Shown: one piece after another, positions 45,161 to 58,400 of the stretch
Position numbering within the stretch: the first letter of the stretch is position 1
How the letters are laid out: every line of letters begins with the position of its first letter
Assembly: GCF_029889745.1 (NCBI RefSeq)
Contig: NZ_CP123639.1
Location: 1,469,501-1,533,500, forward strand
Length of the DNA: 64,000 nucleotides
Source of the DNA: Ligilactobacillus faecis
GTDB taxonomy: Bacteria; Bacillota; Bacilli; Lactobacillales; Lactobacillaceae
Reading direction: 5' to 3'
Program-made: the position numbers and the translations under genes
The notes under the pieces: model-generated
The model's database searches: none
Told to the model about the DNA's origin: nothing
Seen by the model: only the letters and a program-made list of their open reading frames with translations

Positions 45161-47389
45161 TTGACAGCAAGAAATTTATTAGCCGGTATGAATGAAAAAC
45201 AAGCCGAAGCTGTAGCCTGTACAGAAGGTCCGTTACTGATCATGGCAGGAGCAGGTAGTGGTAAGACTCGTGTCTTGACACATCGGGTAGCCTACTTGAT
45301 CGAAGAAAAAAATGTAAATCCTTGGAATATTTTAGCCATTACTTTTACCAATAAAGCTGCACGTGAGATGCGGGAACGGATCAATAATTTGATCCAAGAA
45401 GGGGCTGAGGACATTTGGGTCTCGACTTTTCATGCCTTATGCGTCAGGATCTTACGTCGAGATGCTGAAAAGATCGGCTACGATCGGAACTTTACGATCG
45501 CTAGTACAAGTGAACAGCGCACGCTGATGAAGCATATTTTAGTTGATAATTTAAATGTCGATGTAAAAAAATATGATCCACGCTCTGTTTTGAGTGCGAT
45601 CTCAAATGCTAAAAATGAATTGAAAACACCAGCTGAACTCAAAAAAGAAGCAACAGATCCATTTGCTCTGATAGTCAGTGATGCATATGCCTTATATCAA
45701 GAACAATTACAAAATAATCAAGCTTTTGATTTTGATGATCTGATCATGCAAACGATCCGCCTATTTGAAGAATCACCGGAAACACTTGCTTTTTACCAAC
45801 ATAAGTTTCACTATATCCACGTCGATGAATATCAAGATACAAATGAAGCTCAGTACCAACTTGTTAGTTTGCTAGCCAAAGAATATCGCAATCTTTGTGT
45901 TGTCGGGGATGCTGATCAAAGTATCTATGGTTGGCGGGGCGCTAACATGGAAAATATCCTGAACTTTGAAGAAGACTATCCCGATGCTACGGTGATCAAA
46001 TTAGAGCAAAATTACCGCTCAACTAAGACGATCCTCCAAGCAGCTAACGAAGTGATCGAAAATAACGTCAACCGAAAAGTTAAGACATTGTGGACTGAAA
46101 ATAATGCTGGTGAAAAGATCCATTATTACCGGGCAAGCAATGCAAATGATGAAGCTTATTATGTTGTCAAACAGATCCAAGCTAAAATGCGCAAAAATGC
46201 GGAAAAATATGGTGATTTTGCTGTGCTTTATCGGACGAATGCCCAGTCACGTGTGATCGAAGAAACTTTTGTCAAAGCTAATATCCCTTATAAATTAGTC
46301 GGAGCGCATCGTTTCTATGATCGCAAAGAGATCTTAGATATTTTGGCCTACTTGCGTCTAGCAGCCAATCCGAATGATTCAATGAGTTTTATGCGTGTTG
46401 CTAATGAACCAAAGCGTGGGATCGGAGCGACAAGTTTGACGAAATTGCAAAATTTTGCTGAGATGAACGGCCTGTCGCTGATCGAAGCAGCTGAAAATGT
46501 TGTAATGACTGAGGTGAGTGGTAAAGCTGCTAAGCAACTTGAAAATTTTGCAAGCTTGATCCGGCGCTTCAATGAATTTGAAAAGAGTAAAAATATCACA
46601 GAATTGACTGAGATCATTTTAGATGAATCAGGTTACAAAGAAAGCTTACGCATAAAAAATACTTTAGAAGACCAAAGTCGTTTAGAAAACTTAGAGGAGT
46701 TTCTTTCAGTTACAAAACAATTTGATGAAAATTGGCAGCCAGAGGAAGAAGAGAGCGATCCATTCGTTGACTTCTTAGCTGACTTAGCTTTAGTTTCAGA
46801 CCAAGATAGTGTTGAGGAAGAAGCAGACGAGGTAACTTTGATGACTTTGCATGCGGCTAAAGGGCTTGAATTTCCGACGGTTTTCTTGATGGGATTAGAA
46901 GAAGGGATCTTCCCGCTCAGTCGCGCTACTTTTGATGAAAATGAATTGGAAGAAGAAAGACGTTTAGCCTATGTGGGGATCACTCGGGCTGAAGAAGAGC
47001 TTTATTTGACGAATGCTTTATCCCGAATGCTTTATGGGCGTCGACAAAGCAATCCAGCTTCACGTTTTGTCGATGAGATCTCAGACGAATTATTGATCCA
47101 TGAAGGAGAAACGCTTGAAAGTTATGTTGGTCAAAATAAGAGTACGCTAAACGTCCCATTTGAAAAGAAGCATTATCGTAAACCAGCTGGAACAGTTGAA
47201 AAAGCAACTGGAACAGGGGCAGATAAAAAACAATGGAATATCGGTGATAAAGTCGAGCATAAGGCTTGGGGGATCGGAACGGTCGTCAAAGTCAGTGGCA
47301 GTGGCGAAGAAAGTGAACTCGATATCGCTTTTGCTGGTCAAGGGATCAAACGTCTTTTAGCAGCTTTTGCACCGATCACAAAGATCTAA
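45161..47389 (+). CDS. pcrA: ATP-dependent DNA helicase PcrA
   Basis: This 742-residue superfamily 1A helicase moves 3' to 5' on DNA and acts in repair and plasmid replication. Motif I is GAGSGKTRVLT (about 30-40), motif Ia ITFTNKAAREMRER, motif II (DEYQD) VDEYQDTN, motif III GDADQSIYGWRGA, motif IV region QNYRST, motif V TLHAAKGLEFP and motif VI YVGITRAEEELYL. The C-terminal region ends with the KVEHKAWGIGTVV Tudor-like RNA polymerase-binding domain. Translation starts at TTG 45161, nine bases after AGAGAGGA. It is followed after 17 bp by ligA, the usual Firmicutes order. Confidence 0.97.
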   Translation: MTARNLLAGMNEKQAEAVACTEGPLLIMAGAGSGKTRVLTHRVAYLIEEKNVNPWNILAITFTNKAAREMRERINNLIQEGAEDIWVSTFHALCVRILRRDAEKIGYDRNFTIASTSEQRTLMKHILVDNLNVDVKKYDPRSVLSAISNAKNELKTPAELKKEATDPFALIVSDAYALYQEQLQNNQAFDFDDLIMQTIRLFEESPETLAFYQHKFHYIHVDEYQDTNEAQYQLVSLLAKEYRNLCVVGDADQSIYGWRGANMENILNFEEDYPDATVIKLEQNYRSTKTILQAANEVIENNVNRKVKTLWTENNAGEKIHYYRASNANDEAYYVVKQIQAKMRKNAEKYGDFAVLYRTNAQSRVIEETFVKANIPYKLVGAHRFYDRKEILDILAYLRLAANPNDSMSFMRVANEPKRGIGATSLTKLQNFAEMNGLSLIEAAENVVMTEVSGKAAKQLENFASLIRRFNEFEKSKNITELTEIILDESGYKESLRIKNTLEDQSRLENLEEFLSVTKQFDENWQPEEEESDPFVDFLADLALVSDQDSVEEEADEVTLMTLHAAKGLEFPTVFLMGLEEGIFPLSRATFDENELEEERRLAYVGITRAEEELYLTNALSRMLYGRRQSNPASRFVDEISDELLIHEGETLESYVGQNKSTLNVPFEKKHYRKPAGTVEKATGTGADKKQWNIGDKVEHKAWGIGTVVKVSGSGEESELDIAFAGQGIKRLLAAFAPITKI

Positions 47390-47394
47390 GATAG

Positions 47395-49419
<2,025 letters not shown>

Positions 49420-49420
49420 A

Positions 49421-50575
49421 GTGAAAAAAAAGTATTTAGCATTGGCTAGTATTTGTGCAGGGACTTTATTTTTAGCTGCCTGTGGTAATTTAGGAAGTAG
49501 TGGGACAACAGATTCTGTTAGTCAAGCGACACAGCAGTCGACCAAAGGATATCAAACGACAGGACAAACAGATGATTCTGACTATCAAGGTGTGATCGAA
49601 AATGGGCGTTATTTGACAAGTAAAGCTCGTGGTGTTGGGATCACTCAAAATTCAGAAAATATGTTGAATTTAAAAAGTTTTGAAAATGGCTTGACGACGC
49701 TCTCTAAAGAGCAATTTCCGACTAAAGACTATATTTTCCGCGAAGGTCAACTTTTAAGTAAAGCTACCGTTACAGATTGGCTTGGACGTAAATCAAAAGA
49801 TGATCCGACTGGTCTGAATCCTGAAGATAATGGGGAAAAAGATGCCGATAAGCGTAATCCGATCTATGTACAACAGATCGAAGAACAAGATTATATGCAA
49901 GAAAAAGATGGTAAATTAACTTTAGCAGGGATCACGATCGGGATCGGAATGAACCGTAAAGATTACTACCAAAAAGAAGAATACGGTGCAATGTATACGA
50001 CTGATATCTCAAAAGAAAAGATGGTCGAAGAAGGGAAAAAAGCAGCTGCTGAAGTTTTAAAACGCGTGCGAAAACTAGATGGAGCGTCTGATGTTCCGAT
50101 CATGATCTGTATGTATGAACAAGCCCCAAATGATAGTTTAGTGGGTGGTTCATTTTATGCATATAGTGTAACTGACAGTGGTGATACACTTGGTAAGTGG
50201 AAGGATACTGATCTGCGCTCTTCAGTCTTGCCGGCGACTGCTACAAGTAGTGCGATCAATGACAACGATGAGAGTTCTTTTGAAGCCTTCAAAAACAAGA
50301 CTCAGAGCTTCTTCCCTAATTTAGCGGGAGTAACTGCTCGGGCTAAATATAAAGATAAGACCTTACAAGAGTTGCATGTTAATATCACAACGCAATTTTA
50401 CAGCGAGACGGAGATCAGAAGCTTCACGCAATTTGTTGCGAAAATGGCAAAAACTTATCTTCCAGGTGGGATCCCGATCGATATTACGATCAAAGGGTCA
50501 GATGGAACAGTTCAAGCCTTTTTAGCACGGGAAACTGGAAATAGTAGCTTTTATACTCACGTTTTTGCTGAATAA
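49421..50575 (+). CDS. camS: CamS family sex pheromone lipoprotein
   Basis: This 384-residue lipoprotein has a signal peptide with lipobox LAAC (Cys21 after MKKKYLALASICAGTLF). In enterococci and staphylococci the CamS signal peptide is processed to a peptide pheromone (cAM373 type), and the mature protein is a membrane lipoprotein of unclear function. The body contains the conserved ENGRYLTSKARGVGITQNS region. It starts with GTG 49421, one base after the ligA stop, with CGGAGG in the ligA end. The camS-gatCAB neighbourhood is conserved across lactobacilli. Whether the signal tail here is an active pheromone is unknown. Confidence 0.92.
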   Translation: MKKKYLALASICAGTLFLAACGNLGSSGTTDSVSQATQQSTKGYQTTGQTDDSDYQGVIENGRYLTSKARGVGITQNSENMLNLKSFENGLTTLSKEQFPTKDYIFREGQLLSKATVTDWLGRKSKDDPTGLNPEDNGEKDADKRNPIYVQQIEEQDYMQEKDGKLTLAGITIGIGMNRKDYYQKEEYGAMYTTDISKEKMVEEGKKAAAEVLKRVRKLDGASDVPIMICMYEQAPNDSLVGGSFYAYSVTDSGDTLGKWKDTDLRSSVLPATATSSAINDNDESSFEAFKNKTQSFFPNLAGVTARAKYKDKTLQELHVNITTQFYSETEIRSFTQFVAKMAKTYLPGGIPIDITIKGSDGTVQAFLARETGNSSFYTHVFAE

Positions 50576-50608
50576 ATAGTGAATGTGTCTCAAATCATAG
50601 ATAAACTA

Positions 50609-50617
50609 TGCTAAAAT
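50609..50617 (+). promoter_or_regulatory. Extended -10 promoter of gatCAB
   Basis: TGCTAAAAT (50609-50617) is an extended -10, 33 bp before gatC. It resembles the pcrA (TGCTATAAT) and lytTR (TGCTAAGAT) promoters in this window. Confidence 0.5.
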
Positions 50618-50649
50618 ATTAAAGAGATATTTAAGAAAGAAGGATTACG

Positions 50650-50952
50650 ATGGCGATCAGTGCAAATGAAGTCAAACACGTTGCAAGTCTGGCAAAACTT
50701 GAATTTAGCACCGCAGAATTAGAGAAATTTACAGGGCAAATGGATCAGATCATCAATATGGTCCAACAATTAAGCGAAGTTGATACGACAGATGTGCCAG
50801 TGACAACGACTGTGACAGATGCTTTTAATGTAATGCGAGAAGATCTGGCGGTCAAAGGAACAGACCGTGAATTATTAATGAAAAATGTTCCTGAAAGTAA
50901 AGATGGCTTTATCAAAGTTCCAGCTATCATTGATGAAAGTGAGGAAGCTTAG
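50650..50952 (+). CDS. gatC: Glutamyl-tRNA(Gln) amidotransferase subunit C
   Basis: This 100-residue subunit stabilises the GatCAB complex that turns Glu-tRNA(Gln) into Gln-tRNA(Gln). It shows the family pattern [18 protein letters not shown] and [20 protein letters not shown], then the conserved C-terminal stretch MREDLA. AGAAGGA precedes ATG 50650. It abuts gatA. Confidence 0.96.
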   Translation: MAISANEVKHVASLAKLEFSTAELEKFTGQMDQIINMVQQLSEVDTTDVPVTTTVTDAFNVMREDLAVKGTDRELLMKNVPESKDGFIKVPAIIDESEEA

Positions 50953-50955
50953 TTG

Positions 50956-52419
50956 ATGGATTATTTTACAAACGATCTGACGAGCTTGCATGAAAGCTTA
51001 GTAAAAAAAGAACTCAGTGTTACAGAACTAACAAAGAAAACTTTTGAAACGATCGCACAACGTGATCAAAAGATCGGAGCTTTTTTGACCTTAAACGAAG
51101 AAAAAGCTATAGAACAAGCTCAAGCTTTGGATGCTAATGGTTTTGATCAAAATAATGTGTTAGCAGGGATCCCGATCGCGATCAAAGACAATATCGTTAC
51201 AAAAGATCTGCGAACGACAGCGGCAAGTAAGATCCTCGGTAATTTCGATCCGATCTATGACGCAACAGTCATGGAGAAATTAGCTGCTGCACAAATGATC
51301 AATGTTGGTAAACTCAACATGGATGAATTTGCGATGGGGGGATCGACTGAAACTTCAGCTTTTAAAATAACAAAGAATGCTTGGGATCAAACTAAAGTTC
51401 CAGGTGGTTCTTCGGGTGGTTCGGCGGCAGCTGTTGCTTCAGGACAAGTTTTAGCTGCCTTAGGTTCTGATACTGGTGGTTCGATCCGCCAACCAGCAGC
51501 TTATAACGGGATCGTTGGGGTCAAACCAACTTACGGTCGTGTGTCTCGTTACGGTCTGATCGCATTTGCTTCAAGTTTAGATCAGATCGGACCTTTGACT
51601 CGAACAGTCAAAGATAATGCTTACGTTTTGAATGCGATCAGTGGACATGACAGTCGTGACTTTACAAGTTCAACGCGGGAAGTTCCTGATTTTACCAAAG
51701 GACTTGATGGCGATATCAAAGGAATGAAGATCGCAGTTCCACGTGAATATATGGGTGAAGGGGTCGCTTCAGAAGTTAAAGAAGCGATCAAAGAAGCGCT
51801 CAAGACGTTTGAAAAATTAGGTGCAACTGTTGAAGAAGTATCTTTACCGTATAGTAAATATGGGGTACCAGTTTACTACATCATCGCGTCTTCAGAAGCT
51901 TCGTCTAACTTACAACGCTTTGATGGGATCCGCTATGGCTTCCGTGCTCAAGACGTTAAAAACTTAGAAGATGTTTATGTACGTTCACGTTCTGAAGGCT
52001 TTGGTGATGAAGTAAAACGGCGGATCATGTTAGGGACGTTCTCGCTTTCAGCTGGGACTTATGATGCATTCTTTAAGAAAGCGGCTCAAGTTCGGACATT
52101 GATCTGCCAAGATTTTGCTAATGTCTTTAAAGACTATGATCTGATCTTAGGACCAACAGCTCCAACAACCGCTTACGGTCTAGGGGATGAGATCGATGAT
52201 CCGATCACAATGTACATGAATGACATCTTGACGATCCCAGTCAACTTAGCTGGACTTCCAGGAATGTCATTACCAGCTGGTTTTGCTAACGGTCTTCCGA
52301 TCGGGATGCAATTGATCGCCCCACAATTTAGAGAAGATACGCTGTATAAGGCAGGCTATGCTTTTGAGCAAGCAACTGACTTCCATAAACAAGTACCAAT
52401 GATCGGAGGCAAAAACTAA
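50956..52419 (+). CDS. gatA: Glutamyl-tRNA(Gln) amidotransferase subunit A
   Basis: This 487-residue amidase releases ammonia from glutamine for the transamidation reaction. The Ser-cisSer-Lys catalytic set is visible: Lys in [11 protein letters not shown], the cis-Ser in [17 protein letters not shown] and the nucleophile Ser in [16 protein letters not shown] 50956 is preferred to the TTG at 50953. The stop TAA overlaps the gatB ATG by one base (TAATG). Confidence 0.97.
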   Translation: MDYFTNDLTSLHESLVKKELSVTELTKKTFETIAQRDQKIGAFLTLNEEKAIEQAQALDANGFDQNNVLAGIPIAIKDNIVTKDLRTTAASKILGNFDPIYDATVMEKLAAAQMINVGKLNMDEFAMGGSTETSAFKITKNAWDQTKVPGGSSGGSAAAVASGQVLAALGSDTGGSIRQPAAYNGIVGVKPTYGRVSRYGLIAFASSLDQIGPLTRTVKDNAYVLNAISGHDSRDFTSSTREVPDFTKGLDGDIKGMKIAVPREYMGEGVASEVKEAIKEALKTFEKLGATVEEVSLPYSKYGVPVYYIIASSEASSNLQRFDGIRYGFRAQDVKNLEDVYVRSRSEGFGDEVKRRIMLGTFSLSAGTYDAFFKKAAQVRTLICQDFANVFKDYDLILGPTAPTTAYGLGDEIDDPITMYMNDILTIPVNLAGLPGMSLPAGFANGLPIGMQLIAPQFREDTLYKAGYAFEQATDFHKQVPMIGGKN

Positions 52420-53852
52420 TGAATTTTGAAACAACGATCGGACTTGAAGTCCACATTGAGATGAAAACAGCTTCAAAAGCTTATTCGCCAGCTCCAGTCG
52501 TTTATGGAGCTGAACCAAATACGAATACAAACGTGATCGATTGGGGCTATCCTGGTGTTTTGCCTCAGCTCAATAAAGGTGCCTTAGAATATGGAATGCG
52601 TGCAGCCTTAGCTCTCAATTGTGAGATCGCACGTGATATCCATTTTGATCGTAAAAATTACTTTTATCCTGATAATCCAAAAGCTTACCAGATCACGCAA
52701 AATCAAACACCGATCGGACATGACGGTTGGCTTGAGATCGAATTAGAAGACGGAACAAAGAAAAAGATCGGGATCGAAGAAATGCACGTCGAAGAAGATG
52801 CAGGGAAAAACACGCATGCAGGCGATGGTTATTCTTATGTCGATCTTAACCGGCAAGGGACACCTTTGATCGAGATCGTTTCTAAACCAGATATCGCTTC
52901 GCCTGAAGAAGCCTACGCTTATTTGACACGACTCCGTCAGATCATCCAATTTACAGGTGTTTCTGATGTGAAAATGGAAGAAGGTTCGATGCGTGCTGAC
53001 GTCAATATCTCAGTTCGCCCGATCGGTTCCGAAAAGTTTGGAACTAAGACTGAAATGAAGAACTTAAACTCATTTGAACACGTCAGAAAAGGTCTTGAAT
53101 ACGAAGCCAAACGCCAAGCTCAAGTGATCTTAGCAGGTGGTAAGATCGAACAAGAAACACGTCGTTTTGATGAAACAACAGGTGAGACGATCTTGATGCG
53201 TGTCAAAGAAGGTAAGAGTGACTACCGTTATTTCCCAGAACCAGATCTACCACCAATGCATATCTCCGATGAATGGGTCAATGAAGTCAAAGCTTCGATC
53301 CCTGAAATGCCTGAGAAACGGCGTCAACGTTATGTCAATGAATGGGGCATCACAGAATATGATGCTAATGTCTTGACGCAAACTAAAGAGATGGCTGATT
53401 TTTATGAAGCAACAGTTGCGGCTGGCGCTGATGCTAAATTGGCGGCTAACTGGTTAATGGGTGAAGTGAGTGCCTATTTGAACGCAAATAAAGTTGAATT
53501 AAGTGGAACTGCTCTAACACCAGAACATTTAGCAACTATGATCAAATTGATCGTTGACGAAACGATCTCCTCAAAGATCGCAAAGAAAGTCTTTAAAGAG
53601 ATCATTCAAAACGATACTGAACCAAAAGCTTGGGTCGAAGCTAAAGGTATGGTGCAATTATCTGATCCTGCTGTTTTACAACCGATCATTGATGAAGTTT
53701 TAGATAATAATGAACAATCGATCGAAGATTTTAAGAATGGGAAAGATCGTGCTGTTGGTTTCTTAGTCGGAAATATTATGAAACAGACTCATGGTAAAGC
53801 TAATCCTAAAGTCGTCAATAAGCTTTTGATGGCAAGCTTAAAGCAAAGATAA
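52419..53852 (+). CDS. gatB: Glutamyl-tRNA(Gln) amidotransferase subunit B
   Basis: This 477-residue subunit phosphorylates the glutamyl-tRNA and transfers ammonia to it. It shows the N-terminal [10 protein letters not shown] motif, the metal and substrate loop [18 protein letters not shown], the MHVEEDAGK and GTPLIEIVS motifs, [17 protein letters not shown], and the C-terminal YqeY-like tail ([20 protein letters not shown]) that binds tRNA. Start overlaps the gatA stop by one base. Confidence 0.97.
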   Translation: MNFETTIGLEVHIEMKTASKAYSPAPVVYGAEPNTNTNVIDWGYPGVLPQLNKGALEYGMRAALALNCEIARDIHFDRKNYFYPDNPKAYQITQNQTPIGHDGWLEIELEDGTKKKIGIEEMHVEEDAGKNTHAGDGYSYVDLNRQGTPLIEIVSKPDIASPEEAYAYLTRLRQIIQFTGVSDVKMEEGSMRADVNISVRPIGSEKFGTKTEMKNLNSFEHVRKGLEYEAKRQAQVILAGGKIEQETRRFDETTGETILMRVKEGKSDYRYFPEPDLPPMHISDEWVNEVKASIPEMPEKRRQRYVNEWGITEYDANVLTQTKEMADFYEATVAAGADAKLAANWLMGEVSAYLNANKVELSGTALTPEHLATMIKLIVDETISSKIAKKVFKEIIQNDTEPKAWVEAKGMVQLSDPAVLQPIIDEVLDNNEQSIEDFKNGKDRAVGFLVGNIMKQTHGKANPKVVNKLLMASLKQR

Positions 53853-53875
53853 AGAAATAAAGAGAGGAAATCGTT

Positions 53876-54901
53876 ATGCAAAAGCGTTGTCGTATTATTT
53901 ATAATCCGACATCTGGACGTGAAGCCCTTAAGCATGACCTCGTTGAGATCTTAAATATTTTGGAGCGCGCAGGTTACGAGACGAGTGCTTTTGCGACAAC
54001 TCCAGAGCCAAACTCAGCTAAAAATGAAGCGATGCGTGCAGCCAAAGCTGGTTTTAGTTTGATAATTGCTGCTGGTGGCGACGGAACGATCAATGAAGTC
54101 GTCAATGGGATCGCTCCCCTCAAACACCGTCCCAAACTTGGGATCATTCCAGCTGGTACGACTAATGATTATGCTCGGGCATTGAAGATCCCACGAGAAA
54201 GTCCGATCGAGGCCGCTAAAGTTATCGCTCAAGGTGAAACGGTCAAAATGGACATCGGACAAGCAAACGATAAATATTTTGTCAATATTGCTGCTGGTGG
54301 TCTTTTGAGTGAATTGACTTATTCAGTCCCATCTGAATTTAAGACGCTCTTTGGATATTTAGCTTATTTAGTCAAAGGTGCTGAATTATTACCACGAGTC
54401 AAACCGATCAAAATGCATTTAGAATATGACGATGGTGTATTTGACGACAAAGCTTCGATGTTTTTCTTAGCGCTGACTAACTCGGTCGGGGGCTTTGAAC
54501 AGATCGTGCCTGATGCAAGTTTAGACGATGGAAAATTTACTTTGATCGTTGTCAAAACGGGTAATTTGATCGAGATCATGCGCTTGATCACGATGGTCTT
54601 GAATGGAGGCAAACATATCAATGATCCGCGGATCTTATATGTCAAAACAGCAAAAGTTGTGGCTAAATCAGTTGATTCTAAAATGATGATCAACATTGAT
54701 GGCGAATATGGTGGTGATGCCCCAATGAAATTCAAGAATTTAAAGCGTCATATCGAGATCTTTGCTAATACTAAAGATATTCCTGACAGAGCGATCACTG
54801 AAACAAAAGAAGCGATCGACGATGCTAAGAAAAATTTTGTTGACGGTGTCCAAGAATTAGATAGTGATCAATTGCTTGAACTAGATAAAGATGATAAATG
54901 A
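53876..54901 (+). CDS. dagK: Diacylglycerol kinase
   Basis: This 341-residue soluble lipid kinase of the DagK/YegS family phosphorylates diacylglycerol released when phosphatidylglycerol is used to make lipoteichoic acid, returning it to phospholipid synthesis. The ATP-binding motif is AAGGDGTINEVVNG (about residues 64-77) and LGIIPAGTTNDYARAL follows. AGAGAGGA precedes ATG 53876, 24 bp after gatB. The terminator is at 54962-55003. Position after gatB is the usual one in lactobacilli. Confidence 0.95.
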   Translation: MQKRCRIIYNPTSGREALKHDLVEILNILERAGYETSAFATTPEPNSAKNEAMRAAKAGFSLIIAAGGDGTINEVVNGIAPLKHRPKLGIIPAGTTNDYARALKIPRESPIEAAKVIAQGETVKMDIGQANDKYFVNIAAGGLLSELTYSVPSEFKTLFGYLAYLVKGAELLPRVKPIKMHLEYDDGVFDDKASMFFLALTNSVGGFEQIVPDASLDDGKFTLIVVKTGNLIEIMRLITMVLNGGKHINDPRILYVKTAKVVAKSVDSKMMINIDGEYGGDAPMKFKNLKRHIEIFANTKDIPDRAITETKEAIDDAKKNFVDGVQELDSDQLLELDKDDK

Positions 54902-54961
54902 TCTGTTAAAGAGCAGCTTTTGAATTTTGTCAAATAGACAACTAAATAATCAAGGTCTAGG

Positions 54962-55003
54962 TAGCCTGATCCCGGTATTTGTTCTGGGATCAGGCTATTT
55001 GTT
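54962..55003 (+). terminator. Terminator of the gat-dagK unit
   Basis: TAGCCTGATCCC pairs with GGGATCAGGCTA around GGTATTTGTTCT, followed by TTTGTTT. Confidence 0.88.
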
Positions 55004-55074
55004 TGGGTAGAATTATTGACGATCAGTATTTGGAGCTACTGGTATTTAGTAAGGTGTAACTAAAAGGAGGTCCA

Positions 55075-55113
55075 ATGTTTGAAACTTTCATTGCTGAATC
55101 TTGCTTACTTTGA
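55075..55113 (+). other. Possible 12-codon ORF with strong ribosome binding site
   Basis: AAAGGAGGT (55063-55071) is a near-perfect Shine-Dalgarno sequence three bases before ATG 55075. The frame encodes MFETFIAESCLL and stops at TGA 55111-55113. It may be a leader, a remnant of a longer small protein, or chance. It lies at the edge of the AT-rich region before the Rib-repeat protein. Confidence 0.3.
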
Positions 55114-55130
55114 GAAAAGAGATCAGTTGC

Positions 55131-55400
55131 AATAATATCAAAAAAATTTGTGAAAATTAAATAAGGTAATAATTATTGTTATTTTACATAAATAAAGATA
55201 AAAATATTTATTTAATTGCTTTATTTTTTACATTTCAATATCGATAGTAGTTCTAAATAATTTTTTAATTATTCAAAACTTAAAAAATAATTATCGTATA
55301 TTAATTTTTAAGTTAAATAATTTGAATTTTTTAATATAAAAAGTTAAACTTTGGTTGTAATAACTTGATATTAAGAATTGTTTTTATCTAGTATGAATGG
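55131..55400 (+). promoter_or_regulatory. Very AT-rich leader before the Rib-repeat adhesin
   Basis: This stretch is by eye well over 80 percent A+T, with many A and T tracts in phase with bent DNA. Several promoter-like hexamers can be read, none clearly better than the rest. It probably holds the adhesin promoter and may bind nucleoid or global regulators. No gene is visible. Confidence 0.5.
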
Positions 55401-55412
55401 AGGTAATTTTCA

Positions 55413-58400
55413 ATGCTTTCAAAAAATAATCGTAAGCTACAAGCTCAAAAGTTAGAACCAAGAAGTCAACACTTTACGATCAAAAAATTCACTATCGGAG
55501 TTGCTTCGGTCTTGATCGGATCTACATTTGTTTTAACGGTCGGAAATGATCGTGTTTCTGCAAATGAGAACACAGGCGAACCTTTGACTGAAAAAGTCAC
55601 ACCAAGTGATACTGAAGTTGATGAGAATGTGATTCCATTTAGTAGTGAAGATACAGGAGAAGATGAACAAACGCGATCAGAAGCTGAAACGAATCCTACG
55701 CTTGAAGCTACGACGATCGCTGAAGAAACAACGCCAACTGCTCAGGAAGAAGATGTTACAGAACAAGAGGCGCCAACAACTGAGCTTACAGATGAAACGC
55801 AAGCGCTCCCAAACGATAGTGCAATGGACGCTCCAGCCACAGAAACTGTAACTCCAACTCTTGAAGAAACTCCAACTTCTGAAGCTTCGACCACAACACA
55901 AGCCAAAGATCTAGAGATCGAACCTGTTGAAGCGCCTGCACCAACTTCAACTGAAGATAAGGCGTTGACAGAACAAGCAAATACCCAAGAGAGAGGTATA
56001 ACGACATTTGCAGCTAGTGACTCTTCACAATGGCCGTCGAATTCGACCGATGCGATCGGAAATGAAAGTGGTATCAGTGTTCCACAAACAGAATATAACT
56101 ATACTTTCTCAACGATCTCGATGAATCCAGACAAGCTTACTGGAACTGCGATCTTAGACGGTAATGTGATCCCATTTACTGTTGCCCACTACATGCAAGG
56201 GGCGAATTCACAAGAACGTTATAAGATCCGGATCCAATTAGATCAGCGTATGGCAGATATGGTCGAAAGTATCACGTTGAACCCAGCTGATAATTATAAC
56301 GCTAATGCAGGTCGGACTTTCACCCGTGTGATCAATTCTGACGGAACTTTATCAAATATTTGGGAGATCCCATTTATCTATGCGCAAGGCGGTATTTTTG
56401 GTGGTGCGGCGATCTCAGCTAGTTATATCGCACCGTTAGGCAAGATCACCTTGAAAGATAGTGTTAAAAATACCTTGACTGCTTTAGGTGATGTAGCTAA
56501 TAATCCACTGATCTACAATATTTATGTGTATGATGCGCAAACAAAACGGTCTTTGGAAGGAGACGATTCCCAAGGCTTCTTTATCACAGAAGGTAATCCA
56601 TTAAATGACATTACGATCTCTGATGATGATCGTGTGATCGGTGGAGATTACTTCTTAGGTTCGACGACACAAGTTGGTTATGATAATTTAGGCGATCCAA
56701 ATGGCAATGGTGGGATCATTGTTGATTATGCTGCTCAAAAGAAAGGTCCTGTTTGGTCCTATACGAACGGGCAAGGTTGGACTCTGAATTTCCAAATCGA
56801 TAAAGAACTTACACAATATTTAGAAAAGAATGCCGATGGGACTTACAATGTTGAATTAGATATGCGTGATTTCAACGGACTTGACGGTTTCTTTTATAAA
56901 GATTCAGCTGGAAATATGACGCAAGTTTATAATCCAAAAAATAAAGTCGATCCTGCTAAATTTACTGTAACGTTAAATGACAATGGGGTCGGTCAGATCG
57001 TACCAAAAAATGGTTTGACAAATATCGTTGCGACCAACCCATTATTACCTGAACCGATCGGGACACGTTTAGTTTTCCGTTTGAATAGACCGATCGAAGA
57101 GGTTTTTGCTGATATGAAAGCTAATGGACGCGCAGACAAAGATCTTCTCTTCTCAGTCTACTTTGCTAATAGCACAAATGAAGCGATCAGAAATAGTATC
57201 GGAACAAGTTTGATCAGCTTTAGTGATTCTGACGGGGATAACATCCCAGATGCAAAAGAAGATGCTGATAAGACCAATCCATACGTTTCGATCCCAGATG
57301 TTTCCAATGTTTATGAGACAGAAACAGTCGTTAAAGGTATCGTGGCGATCAACCGCAATGAAACAGCTGATCAGATCATTACTGTTCTAGATAAAAATGG
57401 AAATGTCCTTGGAACGACGACGATCACCCCGACCTTCAGTGAAGGTGATGGGGATGTAAAGAACTTTGCGTATAGTGTGGATATCCCAAGTCAAGCAGCT
57501 GGGACGGAATTGACGGTCTCAGTTAAGAGTAAATTTGACAATGGTGGCGATAAAAATGCAGTTGACAATAGCCAACCACAAACGACGACTGTGACCGTTG
57601 GTGTAGCTCCAACAGCACAGGCACTCGAGACAGCGACTAAACCAGACTTAAGTGATACTGCAACTAAAGAAGAGATCATTGCTTTACTACCGACTGCAAA
57701 AGATGGGGTCGCTAATAGCAGTGAATTTCCAACTGGTGCAACCTATACATGGGAAGAAGTGCCGGCAGTTGCCGATCTAAAAACACCTGGAACGACAACT
57801 GGTAAAGTCAAAGTTTCGTTCCCAGATGAATTTGATCCAAGTTATATCCACGAGTTACTCGTTGAAGTGCCGATCACTGTAAAAGATACTGAAAGCGCTA
57901 AATATGAACCAGTCGCTACTCCGATCGTTAAACCTTTTGGCGAAGCGACAACTGAAGAAAATATTATCGGTGCAATTACATTTGCTCCAGAGTATCCAGC
58001 TGGACCAAATCAACCAAGTATCACAGTTGATGATATTTCTAGTCTCCCAGATGGCAATACGCCAGGGGTCTACAATGTGCCGGTAACAGTCATCTATCCA
58101 GATGGCTCAACAGACAAGACAACGGTAGAAGTCACTGTCTTAGATAAGATCATTGATCGGACTAACGATCCAAGTGCTCCTATTCCTGAAGGTTATGTAC
58201 GTGTGACCTTTAATGCTGGAACTGATGGGAAATTTGCTGATGGTGCAAGTACGATCTTTGATGTGAAAAAAGGAACGGATCTGGCAGAACTTACCTTGCC
58301 AACAGTTGTTCCAAATGAAGGGTTCGTACAAAAAGATGGTGCTGAAGCTTGGTCGCCAGCCCTACCAGCAACTTTTGAGACGACAGCAGAATATACCGCA

